In this document: piece after piece, positions 28,344 through 37,642 of the stretch | How the letters are laid out: every line of letters begins with the position of its first letter | Numbering within the stretch: position 1 is the first letter of the stretch | DNA from: Collinsella aerofaciens | Lineage (GTDB): Bacteria > Actinomycetota > Coriobacteriia > Coriobacteriales > Coriobacteriaceae | DNA length: 64,000 nt | Reading direction: 5' to 3' | Assembly: GCF_028206795.1 (NCBI RefSeq) | Contig: NZ_JAQLFJ010000002.1 | Span: forward strand, 124,001-188,000 | Position numbers and translations under genes: made by a program | Notes under the pieces: model-generated | What the model saw: only the letters and a program-made list of their open reading frames with translations | Database searches by the model: none | What the model was told of the DNA's origin: nothing

Positions 28344-29387
28344 TTAGAGCTCGACGGTCACCGAAGCGGGATCCTCCCCCACCAGCTCGGCCAGCATGGG
28401 AAGTGCCACGGCGAGCGTCTCGCGAATCGTTCCGTTGTTGGTAAAACCGGCGGCGGCATGATGCCCGCCACCGCCAAAGTTGGCAGCGATCTCGGACACA
28501 TCGAGGTCACCCTTGGAGCGCAGGTTGCCGCGCACCTTGGTATCGCCGTCAATGCCCTTTAAGAAAAGACAGACCTCGACGCCCATCACCGAACGTACCA
28601 CATCGACCAGACCGTCACATTCATCCGAGGTGACGCCGCAGGCCTCAAGGTCGCTCTGGAAGGCATAGCTATACGCCACGCGCCCGTGCGCGACCGTCTT
28701 AATACGGCCCATGACAATGGACTTGAGGTGCAAAAACTCGACGCGCATGCTCTGATAGACCTCGAGAGCAACACGAGCCGGATCGGCACCATGTGCTACC
28801 AGGCGCGAAGCAGCGTGGAACGCGGCAGCATCGGCGTTCTGGTACTGAAAACGACCGGTGTCGGTCACCAAGCCGCACAGCAAGCAAGTCGCAACGCCAT
28901 CACGGGCGACGATGCCGCAATTATCCAAGAAACGGTCGATGATCATGGCGCAGGCCGCGGCATCGACACGCCTCAGGCTCAGCTCGGTAAACTCCTCGCG
29001 CGCCGGATGGTGGTCGAAGCACACCACATGCTTGGAGCGGCGAAGTACCTCGGCCGAGTTGTTGAGGCGCTCGACGACCGGCACATCCACCGAGATAAAC
29101 AGGTCCGGATTGCCGGTGTACGCAGATGCGGGCACCAAGCGATCGGCGCCCTCCATAAAGCGGTAGATGCGCGGCACCGGGTCATCGTCTGCCAGCAGCA
29201 GCGCAATGTCCTTGTTGGGGAAAAACTTCATAAGCGATAAGCCAAGGCCCAGCACGGAGCCCAGGGCGTCACCATCGGGAGACGTATGTCCCGAAATCGC
29301 AATGGAGGACGCACCCTCGATGAGCTCGAGGATGCGTCGCGTAATATCTGCAGACTCGCCAGCGGCGAGATCAGCGGAATTAGTCAT
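28344..29387 (-). CDS. DHH/DHHA1 phosphoesterase, NrnA-like
   Basis: Expected to act on short oligonucleotides (nanoRNA), pAp or cyclic-dinucleotide products. 347 residues: DHH motifs SGHTSPDGDALGSVLGL near residue 34 and VVCFDHHPAREEF near 122, then the DHHA1 domain with GNLRSKGDLDVSEIAANFGGGGHHAAAGF. It overlaps rbfA's stop by 8 bases. The position after rbfA is typical for nrnA. Substrate preference cannot be read from sequence. Confidence 0.92.
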   Translation of the reverse strand: MTNSADLAAGESADITRRILELIEGASSIAISGHTSPDGDALGSVLGLGLSLMKFFPNKDIALLLADDDPVPRIYRFMEGADRLVPASAYTGNPDLFISVDVPVVERLNNSAEVLRRSKHVVCFDHHPAREEFTELSLRRVDAAACAMIIDRFLDNCGIVARDGVATCLLCGLVTDTGRFQYQNADAAAFHAASRLVAHGADPARVALEVYQSMRVEFLHLKSIVMGRIKTVAHGRVAYSYAFQSDLEACGVTSDECDGLVDVVRSVMGVEVCLFLKGIDGDTKVRGNLRSKGDLDVSEIAANFGGGGHHAAAGFTNNGTIRETLAVALPMLAELVGEDPASVTVEL

Positions 29388-29790
29388 CTAAAGCTGCCTC
29401 CTGGGCGGCATCCGCTATGGGGTAGCCGTCCTCGTCCTTTTCGATCGCCAGCGTGGCCGGAACGTTTTCCAGCGCACGCGTGATGCGCTCGGCCTCATCG
29501 GTCGAGCGATCGATGCGAAAATCGAGCTCGGGCGTGACACGCCAATCGAGCGAGCGGGCCAGCAGGCTGCGAATGCGGCCCTTGGCGCTGGCGAGCGCCT
29601 CCATGACCTCGTCGTAGCGGCTCGCATCGCACGACACGTACACGCGCGCGAACGAACGGTCCACCGCGACCTCGACCGCAGTCAGGGTGACCAGGTCGAG
29701 GCGCGGATCGGAAACCTCAAAGAGCAGGATATAACCGAGCTTCTCGCGAAGCTGCTCGCCCAGTCGGCGGGTTGCCTGCGTTTGCTTCAT
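29380..29790 (-). CDS. rbfA: Ribosome-binding factor A
   Basis: Assists late maturation of the 30S subunit. 136 residues with the KH-like fold pattern: RRLGEQLREKLGYILLFEVSDPRL, VTLTAVEVAVDRSFARVYVS and PELDFRID(RS) near residue 100. It starts 11 bases after the infB stop. Confidence 0.95.
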   Translation of the reverse strand: MKQTQATRRLGEQLREKLGYILLFEVSDPRLDLVTLTAVEVAVDRSFARVYVSCDASRYDEVMEALASAKGRIRSLLARSLDWRVTPELDFRIDRSTDEAERITRALENVPATLAIEKDEDGYPIADAAQEAALDD

Positions 29791-29801
29791 AGCGCTACCC
29801 C

Positions 29802-32516
29802 CTACTCGGTACGGGCAACCTGGTCGATGCGGTAACCCTCGATCTGATCGCCGGGCTTGATGTCCTGGAAGTTCTCCAGGCCAATGCCGCCCTCGGAACC
29901 GCTCTTAAGGCTCTTGGCCTCATCCTTGTAGTGGCGCATCGAGGCGATCTTGCCGTTGAAGACCACGATGCCGTCGCGCACCAGGCGCACGGAATCGGTC
30001 GCGGCGATCTCGCCCTCTTCGACGCGGACACCGGCGGCGATGCCGACTTTGGGCACCTTGAAGGTGTCCAGGACGGTCGCGGTACCCGTGGAGACCTCGA
30101 CCTCGGTAGGCTTGAGCATGCCGATACGGGCAGCGTCGAGCTCCTCGAGGCACTTGTAGATAACGTCGTAGCAACGGATCTCGACGCCCTCGCGCTCGGC
30201 AGCTGAGCGGGCCTTGCCGTCGGGACGCACGCCAAAGCCGATGATGATGGCATTGGAGGCGTCTGCCAGGACGACGTCGGTCTCGTTGATGGCACCGACC
30301 GCGGAGTGGATCGTGTTGATGCGCACCTCGGACTGATCCATCTTGTCGAGCGAGTCCTGAAGGGCCTCGATAGAACCCTGGACGTCGGCCTTGATGATCA
30401 GGTTGAGCTCCTTGACCTCGGCGTCGGCGATGGTCTCGAAGAGGTTCTCGAGCGTGACGTGCTTCACGCGGCTCTGCTCCTCGATACGGGCCTTGAGCGA
30501 ACGCTCATCAGCCAGGGCGCGAGCCTCGCGCTCGTCCTCGAAAACACGGAACTCGTCGCCGGCGTTGGGCACGGACTGCAGGCCCAGGATCTCGACGGCG
30601 TCGGAGGGACCGGCCTCGGTGACGGCGTTGCCCTTGGGGTCGAGCATGGCGCGGACGCGGCCGTAGGTAAGGCCGGCGACCAGCGTATCGCCCACGTGCA
30701 GGGTACCGCGGGTCACGAGCACCGTGGCAACCGAACCGCGGCCCTTGTCGAGCTTGGCCTCGAGGACGTTACCGGAGGCAAAGGTGTCGGGGTTGGCCTT
30801 GAGCTCGAGCACGTCGGCCTGGAGCAGCACGGTCTCGAGCAGGTCGTCGATACCGATCTTCTGCTTGGCCGAAATGTTGACGAACATGTTCTGTCCGCCC
30901 CACTCCTCGGGGATGATGCCGTACTCGGTGAGCTCCTGGCGCACGCGGTCGGGGTTGGCGCCCGGCTTATCGATCTTGTTGACGGCGACGACGATGGGTA
31001 CGCCGGCGGCCTTGGCGTGGTTGATCGACTCGATGGTCTGAGGCATGACGCCGTCGTCGGCAGCCACGATCAGAATGACGATGTCGGTCACCTTGGCGCC
31101 GCGAGCACGCATGGCCGTAAAGGTCGCGTGACCGGGGGTATCGATGAAGGTGATCTTGCGGTCGTTGATCATGACCTGCGAAGCGCCGATAGCCTGCGTA
31201 ATGCCGCCCGCCTCGCCGGCAGCGACGCCGGTGTGACGGATGGCGTCGAGCAGCGACGTCTTGCCGTGGTCGACGTGACCCATGACGGTGACGACCGGGG
31301 CGCGCGGCTTAAGGTCGGCGGGATCGTCGTAGAACGAGAAGGTGTTCTCCTCCTCGGGGGTGATGATCTTGATCTGACGGCCCAGGTCGTCGGCAACCAG
31401 CTCGACGAGGTCGTCGGACATGGACTGCGTCATGGTGAGCGGCGTACCCAGCAGGAACAGGCGCTTGATGATGTCGTTGGCCGGAACGTCGAGCGCCTCG
31501 GCAAGCTCCTGGACGGTAACGCCCTGGGAGACCTTGATGGCGTCGAGGTCCTCAGGGTTCACGCCCTGGGCCAGCGCCTCCTCTATCTTGCGCTCCTCCT
31601 GAGCCTTGGCAGCCTCACGCTCGCGCTTCTCCTTGCGCTTCTTGCGGCGACCGGTGGACTCGCGAGAGGCCTCCTCGACGGCGGCACGAGCCTCCTCGAG
31701 CACCTTCTCGCGGCTGTACTCCTCGGCCTCGCGAGCCATGCGGCTGTAGTGGTCCTCTTCGTTGTTGTGACCGCCCTTGCGCTTCTTGCCCTTGCCCTGC
31801 TTATCGGGGTTGGGGAAATCCATGCCGGCAGCGACGTTGTTGCTGGCGTTAGTGCGATGGCTGTGCGGACGGCTCTCGGAAGCGTTGCGCTCGGAGTTGT
31901 TGTCGGAGGCGTTGCGATCGTTACGACGGCCACCGCGGCGGTCGTTGTTGCCGCCACGACGGTTACCGCGCTCGGCGGCGCGCTCGGCCTTGGCCTTGTC
32001 CTCGGCGTCCTTCTTCTCCTTGAGCACGGTCTCCTGTGCGGCGATCTGGTCGAGCAGCGAACGGAAGCGCGAACCGGAGTCGGAAGCGGGAACGGCGCGG
32101 CGCTGGGCCTCGCGGGCAGCCTCCTCCTTCTCGCGGGCAAGGCGCTCCTGCTCGGCCTTCTTCTTGGCCTCGGCCTCGGCGCGGGCAGCCTCCTCGGCAG
32201 CCTGGGCTGCAGCAAACTGGCGGCGCTCCTCCTCGCGGGCCTTCTCGGCGGCGATGCGCTCGCGCTCGGCCTCGGCGGCGCGTGCGGCCTCCTCGGCGGC
32301 AGCCGCCTGCTCCTCGGCCTGCTTGGCGGCCTCGACTTCCTGGGCGCGGGCCTCGATCACCGAGGCGAGCTGCTTACGAACCATGGCGACATAGGCGTCC
32401 TCCAAGGTGGAGGAAGCGGACTTAGCGGGAATCTTCATATCGGCGAGATGACCCATCAGTTCCTTGGAGGTCATGCCGAACTCTTTGGCCAGGGTGGACA
32501 CACGGACTTTTGCCAT
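29802..32516 (-). CDS. infB: Translation initiation factor IF-2
   Basis: GTPase that places initiator tRNA on the ribosome. 904 residues: N-terminal IF2_N motif (VRVSTLAKEFGMTSKELMGHL), then about 250 residues of Ala/Glu/Lys-rich coiled coil and Arg/Asn/Gly-rich linker. The G domain follows with VMGHVDHGKTSLLDAI, DTPGHATF and VAVNKIDKPGAN, then domains II-IV. The Arg/Asn stretch (about 190-230) is a low-complexity insertion. No ylxR (DUF448) gene lies between nusA and infB, unlike in many Gram-positives. Confidence 0.97.
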   Translation of the reverse strand: MAKVRVSTLAKEFGMTSKELMGHLADMKIPAKSASSTLEDAYVAMVRKQLASVIEARAQEVEAAKQAEEQAAAAEEAARAAEAERERIAAEKAREEERRQFAAAQAAEEAARAEAEAKKKAEQERLAREKEEAAREAQRRAVPASDSGSRFRSLLDQIAAQETVLKEKKDAEDKAKAERAAERGNRRGGNNDRRGGRRNDRNASDNNSERNASESRPHSHRTNASNNVAAGMDFPNPDKQGKGKKRKGGHNNEEDHYSRMAREAEEYSREKVLEEARAAVEEASRESTGRRKKRKEKREREAAKAQEERKIEEALAQGVNPEDLDAIKVSQGVTVQELAEALDVPANDIIKRLFLLGTPLTMTQSMSDDLVELVADDLGRQIKIITPEEENTFSFYDDPADLKPRAPVVTVMGHVDHGKTSLLDAIRHTGVAAGEAGGITQAIGASQVMINDRKITFIDTPGHATFTAMRARGAKVTDIVILIVAADDGVMPQTIESINHAKAAGVPIVVAVNKIDKPGANPDRVRQELTEYGIIPEEWGGQNMFVNISAKQKIGIDDLLETVLLQADVLELKANPDTFASGNVLEAKLDKGRGSVATVLVTRGTLHVGDTLVAGLTYGRVRAMLDPKGNAVTEAGPSDAVEILGLQSVPNAGDEFRVFEDEREARALADERSLKARIEEQSRVKHVTLENLFETIADAEVKELNLIIKADVQGSIEALQDSLDKMDQSEVRINTIHSAVGAINETDVVLADASNAIIIGFGVRPDGKARSAAEREGVEIRCYDVIYKCLEELDAARIGMLKPTEVEVSTGTATVLDTFKVPKVGIAAGVRVEEGEIAATDSVRLVRDGIVVFNGKIASMRHYKDEAKSLKSGSEGGIGLENFQDIKPGDQIEGYRIDQVARTE

Positions 32517-32577
32517 ATGACTTCACCTACCCTTTCTGGCACCTTGGGTGCCTAGAGACTGAACGAGCGTGGGAGAC

Positions 32578-32600
32578 GCGCCGGGACCCGCCCGGCGCGA
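32578..32600. other. GC-rich hairpin between nusA and infB
   Basis: A perfect 9-bp stem CGCGCCGGG / CCCGGCGCG with a 5-base loop lies 8 bases past the nusA stop. There is no T-run, so RNA stability or processing is more likely than termination. Confidence 0.5.
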
Positions 32601-32607
32601 CCGCGCG

Positions 32608-33855
32608 CTAGATCAGGTCCTCCGCATCATCGAAGGCGTCGGTGTCGTGGACACCGCAGAAACGGGAGCCGGGACGAGCCTGGTTGCGGCACTGGATGCC
32701 GTCCTCGGACACGTACTCGCAGCGGCGGACGTCCTCGTCCTCCTCGTCACCGATCAGGTCGGCGGCGGGCTCCTCGTGAACGGGAACGTTCTTGAGGATG
32801 TCGGCGGCAAGCGTCTCGGACTTGATGTCGATGTGCCAGCCGGTCAGGCGCGCGGCGAGGCGGGCGTTCTGGCCCTCCCTGCCGATGGCGAGGGACAGCT
32901 GGTCGTCGGGCACGATGACGCCGGCGTAGGCCTTCTCCTCGTCGATGAGGACGCGGGTGACCTTAGCGGGCGACAGGGCGTTGGCGACGTAGACGGCAGG
33001 ATCGGCATCCCACAGGATGACGTCGACGCGCTCGCCACGGAGCTCGCCCACGACAGCGCGAACACGGCTGCCCTTTGGACCGACGCAGGCGCCCACGGGA
33101 TCCAGACGATCGTCAAGCGAGTGGACGGCGACCTTGGAGCGCTGGCCGGGCTCGCGGGCGATCGACTTGATCTGGACGGTGCCCTCATAGATCTCGGGCA
33201 CCTCCTGCTCAAACAGACGACGCATGAGCTCGGGGTGGGTACGGGAGATAACAATCGGCGGACGGCTGTGCTCGCCACGAACCGGCTGCAGGTTGGAGTT
33301 AGGGTCGCGAACGTCGATGATCACGGCCTTGATGTGCTGGTTGTGCAGGTAGCGCTCGCCCATCGGACGCTCGTTGCGCTCGTTCTCGTAACGACGCTGA
33401 TCGAAGTGCGGCAGCTCGGCCTCGACGCCCTCGCGGATCTTGACGATCGTGAAGTCGGGCGTGGACTGCAGAACGGTACCGCTGATGAGATCACCGATGC
33501 GGCCGGAGAACTCCTCGTAGATCTGCTCGCGGGCGGAGTTGCGCACGATGGCGTTGATCTCGGCCTTGGCGTGCTGGGCGGCGATGCGGCTCGTGTTCTT
33601 GGGGGTGACGTCGATCTCCTCGAACTCGGTGAAGTTGCCCTCCTCGTCCATGGAATCGTCGATCGGCTCCAGGCGGTAGACATAAATCTTGCCGGTGGTG
33701 CGGTCGATGGTCACCTTGGCGCCCCACTCAAGATGCAGGATCTCGGCATAGCTCTTGGCGAGCGACTGCTCCAGGCGGTCGATCAGGTAGAGCTGGTCGA
33801 TGTGCTTCTCCTGGCAAAGTTCCATCAGGGCGGACATCATGTCGGATGCTGCCAT
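32608..33855 (-). CDS. nusA: Transcription termination/antitermination factor NusA with Cys/His tail
   Basis: Modulates pausing and termination. 415 residues: N-terminal RNAP-binding domain (to about 130), S1 domain ([15 protein letters not shown]), then two KH domains with [22 protein letters not shown] GXXG and [23 protein letters not shown]. The last 40 residues carry [20 protein letters not shown] followed by FCGVHD: a Cys-x7-Cys-x9-Cys-x2-His pattern that resembles a zinc knuckle. That tail is not in E. coli or B. subtilis NusA. The gene is one base from rimP. Confidence 0.96.
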   Translation of the reverse strand: MAASDMMSALMELCQEKHIDQLYLIDRLEQSLAKSYAEILHLEWGAKVTIDRTTGKIYVYRLEPIDDSMDEEGNFTEFEEIDVTPKNTSRIAAQHAKAEINAIVRNSAREQIYEEFSGRIGDLISGTVLQSTPDFTIVKIREGVEAELPHFDQRRYENERNERPMGERYLHNQHIKAVIIDVRDPNSNLQPVRGEHSRPPIVISRTHPELMRRLFEQEVPEIYEGTVQIKSIAREPGQRSKVAVHSLDDRLDPVGACVGPKGSRVRAVVGELRGERVDVILWDADPAVYVANALSPAKVTRVLIDEEKAYAGVIVPDDQLSLAIGREGQNARLAARLTGWHIDIKSETLAADILKNVPVHEEPAADLIGDEEDEDVRRCEYVSEDGIQCRNQARPGSRFCGVHDTDAFDDAEDLI

Positions 33856-33856
33856 C

Positions 33857-34351
33857 TTACTTTCCTTCCTTCGCGGGCTTGAAGTCGTAGGTGGGCTTCA
33901 ACTTGCACTTTTTAACATCAGAGAAATCGAGGGTGACGGACTCGCCGTCCTCGAGCTCGAGGGTCACGTTCGCCTCGGTGGCGGCGGCAATCTTGCCGGC
34001 GTACTTGCGACGGCCCTCGGTGGCGGTGGAGGTGAGCTCGCAGTTCTCGCCCACAAAGCGGGCAAAGTCACTCGGGCGGCGCAGCGGGCGCGCCATCCCC
34101 GGGCTCGACACCTCGAGCGTATAGCTCGAGGAGATGGGGTCGAGCTCCTCAATCACATCGCCGACCCACTTGGTGTTGGCCGTGACGTCGTTGAGCGACA
34201 GGCTCTGACCCTCGGCACCCTCGATACGCACGCGCACGCAGGGGGCCTTAGTGGCACCCACGAGCTCGACGTCGACGATGTCGACATCGTGCTGGGGAGC
34301 GACGGCCTCGAGCGCGTCGATGATCGCCTGCTCGGTCTTGGTCTTGACCAT
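33857..34351 (-). CDS. rimP: Ribosome maturation factor RimP
   Basis: Needed for 30S maturation. 164 residues with VDVELVGATKAPCVRVRIEG, DVTANTKWVGDVIEELDPI and YTLEVSSPGMARPLRRPSDFARFVG. ATG 34351 (MVKTK) has GGAGG 8 bases upstream; an ATG 18 bases earlier is less likely. It is the first gene of the rimP-nusA-infB-rbfA operon, preceded by a leader with a terminator-like hairpin. Confidence 0.95.
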   Translation of the reverse strand: MVKTKTEQAIIDALEAVAPQHDVDIVDVELVGATKAPCVRVRIEGAEGQSLSLNDVTANTKWVGDVIEELDPISSSYTLEVSSPGMARPLRRPSDFARFVGENCELTSTATEGRRKYAGKIAAATEANVTLELEDGESVTLDFSDVKKCKLKPTYDFKPAKEGK

Positions 34352-34371
34352 TGCGGCACCTCCATCCATAC

Positions 34372-34404
34372 AAAAAAGAAGCGGGGCCGAAACCCCACTT
34401 CTTT
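34372..34404 (-). terminator. Leader terminator (attenuator) upstream of rimP
   Basis: A 12-bp stem with one mismatch (AAAGAAGTGGGG / CCCCGCTTCTTT, loop TTTCGG) followed by TTTTTTG on the minus strand sits between the promoter at 34430-34458 and the rimP ribosome site. It would stop transcripts of the rimP operon, so it is a candidate attenuator. Confidence 0.8.
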
Positions 34405-34429
34405 CAATTACAACTTCATTTGCAAGCAA

Positions 34430-34458
34430 ACTATACCAATACCTGCGCAAACGTGCAA
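34430..34458 (-). promoter_or_regulatory. Promoter of the rimP-nusA-infB operon
   Basis: On the minus strand TTGCAC (34458-34453) and TATAGT (34435-34430) are 17 bp apart. Transcription would begin near 34423, about 20 bases before the leader hairpin. Confidence 0.7.
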
Positions 34459-34542
34459 CCACAACACAAACCCGCAGGTCAGCGTGAGCACAGGTTCTCC
34501 ACAAGAAATGGATAATTGGGTGTTGTCGCAAGTATCCATAAC

Positions 34543-34582
34543 CAAAAAGAGGGGCGACTCCCTGCGAAATCGTCCCTCGCTT
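34543..34582 (-). terminator. Terminator after leuS
   Basis: A 9-bp stem (34549-34557 with 34570-34578, one G-T pair) with TTTTT following on the minus strand, about 30 bases past the leuS stop. Confidence 0.75.
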
Positions 34583-34608
34583 TTACATGTCAGCTATGCA
34601 CGCAGAGC

Positions 34609-37185
34609 TTACTTGACCACCAGGTTAACCAGCTTGCCAGGCACGCAGATGGCCTTGACGACCGTCTTGCCCTCGAGCCACTTGGCGACGGCGGCCTCGG
34701 CGGCAGCCTGCATATCCTCATTGGAGGCATCGCGGGCAACGTCGATGCGGCCACGGACCTTACCGAGCACCTGCACGACGATCTGCACCGTGTCCTCGAT
34801 GGACTCGGCCAAGTCGAACTCGGGCCAGGCGGCGGTGTAGGCGTTGCCCTCGCAGCCGAGTGCCTCGTGCCACAGCTCGTCGGCCCAGAACGGGCAGATG
34901 GGGGCAAGGACACTCACGATGTCCTTGGCCACGCCGTAGCACAGAGCCTTATCGCGGTCAGCACCCTCGGTGGCGTTGAGGTAGGCGCTCGCCGCGTTGA
35001 CGAGCTCCATGACGGCCGAGATCGCGGTGTTGAACTGGCCGCGGTCAAAGTCCTCGGTGCACTTGGCAATGGTGCGATGGCGCTCGCGATAGAGCTTCAT
35101 CGCGACCTCGTCGAGCGCGGACTTGTCAAAGGCCACGTTGGCGTCGCCGGACTGGACGAGCTGCCACACGATACGCCAGGCGCGCTTAATAAAGCGGTTA
35201 GCGCCCTCGACGGCCTTGGGATCCCAGTCGAAGTCCTTCTCGGGCGGGGCGATAAACAGGATCGCCAGACGCATGGTGTCGGCGCCGTAGGGCTCGATGA
35301 CCGAGCTCGGGGGCACGACGTTGCCCTTGGACTTGGACATGGTGTCGCCATTCTCGTCCTTGACCATGCCCTGGCACAGCAAGTTGGTGAAGGGCTCATC
35401 AACGCTCAGCAAACCCAGGTCGCGCAGTGCCTTTGTAAAGAAGCGGCTGTAGAGCAGGTGCAAAATGGCGTGCTCGATGCCGCCGATGTAGTTATCGACG
35501 GGCATCCAACGGTCTGCCGCCTCGCGGGAGAAGGGCAGCTCGGTGTTGTGCGGGTCGGTATAGCGCAGGTAATACCAGCTGGAGCAGGTGAAGGTGTCCA
35601 TGGTATCGGTCTCACGCTTGGCCGGGCGACCGCAGACCGGGCAGGTGGTCTCGTAGAACTCCTTGCACTCGGCGAGGGTCTCGCCGGCACCCAGGTCCAG
35701 GTTCTCGGGCAGCGTCACCGGCAGCTGGTCCTCGGGTACGGGCACGATGCCGCAGTGCTCGCAGTGAATGGCCGGGATGGGGTTGCCCCAATAACGCTGA
35801 CGGCTGATGAGCCAGTCGCGCAGGCGGAACTCGACCTTGCGACGACCGCAGCCCATGGCCTCGAGGTCGGCCACGATGGCAGCCTCGCCCTCGGAGTGCT
35901 TGCCGCCGCGCATGCCGGTGTACTTGCCGGACTGGACGAGCGTGCCCTCGGCAGCGTGGGCGCAATCCCAGTCGACGTTCTCGGCATGGAAGGTATCGAT
36001 GGTCTCGCCGCTGGCCTCGACGGCAGCGCGATCGTCATCGTCCAGGATGATCGGAACAATAGGAAGGTCATACTTGCGGGCGAACTCAAAGTCGCGCTGG
36101 TCACCGCAGGGAACGGCCATGACGGCGCCGGTGCCGTAGTCGGCAACGACATAGTCGGCAACCCACACGGGGACCTTCTCGCCGTTGACGGGATTTACCA
36201 CGTAGCGGCCGGTAAAGGCACCGTGCTTCTCGAGGGTGCCCTGGGCACGCTCGACGGCAGAGATATGCTTGGAGTCCTCGACGATCTTGGTGACGGCCTC
36301 CTCGTACTCCGTGCCCTCGACGAGCTCGTGCAGGCGCGCGTACTCGGGAGCCAGGACAAAGAAGGAGACACCGAAGAGCGTGTCGGCTCGCGTGGTGAAG
36401 ACGGTGATCTTACCCTCGTCACCCTCGATGGGCTCGCCATCCTTGTCGCACAGGGTAAAGTCGACCTCGGCGCCCTCGGAACGGCCGATCCAGTTGGCCT
36501 GCATCTGCTTGACGCGCTCGGGCCAGCCGGGGAGCTTCTCCAGATCGTCGAGCAGCTCCTGGGAGTACTCGGTAATCTTGAAGTACCACTGCTCCAGGTC
36601 GCGCTTCTCGGGCTCGGTGCCGCAGCGCCAGCACTTACCCTCGGTGACCTGCTCGTTGGCCAGAACGGTCTTGCAGTTAGGGCACCAGTTGACCGGGTTC
36701 TTCTTGCGGTAGACCAGGCCCTTTTCCCACAGCTTCTCAAAGATCCACTGACCCCAGCGATAGTAGTCGGGGCTGCAGGTCTTGACCATGCGATCCAGAT
36801 CGTAGGAGAAGCCCATGCGCTTCATCGTGGAAAGCGCCTGATCCATGTTCTTATACGTCCAGGCGGCAGCCTGCGTGTTGTGCTTGATGGCGGCGTTCTC
36901 GGCGGGCAGGCCAAAGGCATCAAAGCCGATGGGGTGCAGCACGTCGTAGCCGCGCATGCGGGCCTGACGGGCCATGGCGTCGCCGATGGTATAGTTGCGC
37001 GCGTGGCCCATGTGAAGGTCTCCCGACGGATACGGGAACATCTCGAGCACGTACTTCTTGGGCTTGCTGTCGTCGGTGTCGACGGCAAAGAGGTTGGAGT
37101 CCTCCCAGGCCTTCATCCACCGGGACTCAATGGCCTGCGCGTCGTAGGCAGGGATCTCGTCCTTATGATCTGTGCAATCGCACAT
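34609..37185 (-). CDS. leuS: Leucyl-tRNA synthetase
   Basis: Charges tRNA-Leu. 858 residues: HIGH-type motif as [19 protein letters not shown] near residue 52, zinc-ribbon-like CPNC ... [13 protein letters not shown], the CP1 editing domain (about 220-420), a second Cys cluster CEHCG/CPVCGRP in the 440-500 region, KMSKS-type MSKSKGNVV near residue 615, and the anticodon-binding domain. It starts at ATG 37185 behind AAAGGAGCTGAT. The upstream leader carries a large hairpin. Confidence 0.97.
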   Translation of the reverse strand: MCDCTDHKDEIPAYDAQAIESRWMKAWEDSNLFAVDTDDSKPKKYVLEMFPYPSGDLHMGHARNYTIGDAMARQARMRGYDVLHPIGFDAFGLPAENAAIKHNTQAAAWTYKNMDQALSTMKRMGFSYDLDRMVKTCSPDYYRWGQWIFEKLWEKGLVYRKKNPVNWCPNCKTVLANEQVTEGKCWRCGTEPEKRDLEQWYFKITEYSQELLDDLEKLPGWPERVKQMQANWIGRSEGAEVDFTLCDKDGEPIEGDEGKITVFTTRADTLFGVSFFVLAPEYARLHELVEGTEYEEAVTKIVEDSKHISAVERAQGTLEKHGAFTGRYVVNPVNGEKVPVWVADYVVADYGTGAVMAVPCGDQRDFEFARKYDLPIVPIILDDDDRAAVEASGETIDTFHAENVDWDCAHAAEGTLVQSGKYTGMRGGKHSEGEAAIVADLEAMGCGRRKVEFRLRDWLISRQRYWGNPIPAIHCEHCGIVPVPEDQLPVTLPENLDLGAGETLAECKEFYETTCPVCGRPAKRETDTMDTFTCSSWYYLRYTDPHNTELPFSREAADRWMPVDNYIGGIEHAILHLLYSRFFTKALRDLGLLSVDEPFTNLLCQGMVKDENGDTMSKSKGNVVPPSSVIEPYGADTMRLAILFIAPPEKDFDWDPKAVEGANRFIKRAWRIVWQLVQSGDANVAFDKSALDEVAMKLYRERHRTIAKCTEDFDRGQFNTAISAVMELVNAASAYLNATEGADRDKALCYGVAKDIVSVLAPICPFWADELWHEALGCEGNAYTAAWPEFDLAESIEDTVQIVVQVLGKVRGRIDVARDASNEDMQAAAEAAVAKWLEGKTVVKAICVPGKLVNLVVK

Positions 37186-37208
37186 ATCAGCTCCTTTAAT
37201 CTTAGCTG

Positions 37209-37327
37209 GGGTCGGTCGGCTTAGCTTTGTTCGCTACTGCGGACAGTCCTGCGCAAGACGAAGAGCACATTAAGTGCTCTTCTTTGCGCGCGGAACTTGT
37301 AGCGAACAAAGCTAAGCCGACCGACCC
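37209..37327. repeat. Long 29-bp perfect inverted repeat (foldback element) upstream of leuS
   Basis: 37209-37237 and 37299-37327 are exact reverse complements over 29 bp. The 61-base centre holds a second hairpin (GAAGAGCAC / GTGCTCTTC around ATTAA). It falls in the transcribed leader of leuS and at the chromosome-prophage border. No T-box sequence (no GGTGGNACCGCG-type motif) is seen. It may be a foldback or MITE-like insertion, or a leader structure. Confidence 0.85.
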
Positions 37328-37351
37328 TAAGGTTAACTTGACTGATTCTAG

Positions 37352-37380
37352 ACTATATGGTTTTGCAAGGAAACTGGGAA
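37352..37380 (-). promoter_or_regulatory. Possible leuS promoter
   Basis: Minus-strand TTCCCA (37380-37375) and TATAGT (37357-37352), spacing 17 bp. The -35 box matches only partly. Transcription would then run through the 29-bp inverted repeat. Confidence 0.4.
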
Positions 37381-37436
37381 CGCACAACAGGCATTATTCA
37401 TTTCATAAGCCGTTTAAGACCGCCCAAGAAGCGCCG

Positions 37437-37495
37437 TTGGGACCAGATTGGGACCAAAAGCAACGCCCGTCCGCGCAGATTTGCGGACGGGCGTT
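37437..37495. other. Chromosome-prophage border: direct repeats and terminator-type hairpin
   Basis: The 213-base stretch from 37328 to 37540 holds no gene I can support. Seen here are two direct repeats TTGGGACCA (37437-37445, 37448-37456), one helical turn apart, possibly integrase arm sites. A perfect 13-bp hairpin (37462-37474 with 37483-37495) probably terminates the phage late transcript on the minus strand (GCTTTTGG follows). The attachment core cannot be named without the right end of the prophage. Confidence 0.45.
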
Positions 37496-37540
37496 GTTGG
37501 CACGCCTATGACAATAAAACCAGACGGCTGGCCGGGACGT

Positions 37541-37642
37541 TTAATCGCTATCGCGGAAAGCACCGACGATGCACAGAGCCAAGAAAAAAATCAGGCTCCC
37601 GACGGTGCTGCCGAGGATAAAGGCTACTGCCAGACCGATCAT
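37541..37642 (-). CDS. 33-residue phage membrane protein (DUF3789-like)
   Basis: 33 residues: MIGLAVAFILGSTVGSLIFF and onward to the charged end FRDSD, one membrane helix. The ATG overlaps the amidase stop codon by 4 bases (ATGA), which strongly supports translation. Small single-helix proteins of this type (for example DUF3789) are often at the end of phage lysis cassettes; function unknown. Confidence 0.7.
   Translation of the reverse strand: MIGLAVAFILGSTVGSLIFFLALCIVGAFRDSD

Noticed and set aside
37186..37330. T-box or other riboswitch upstream of leuS
   Set aside because: The region has a long hairpin but no T-box consensus (GGTGGNACCGCG-type) and no specifier loop pattern that I can see.
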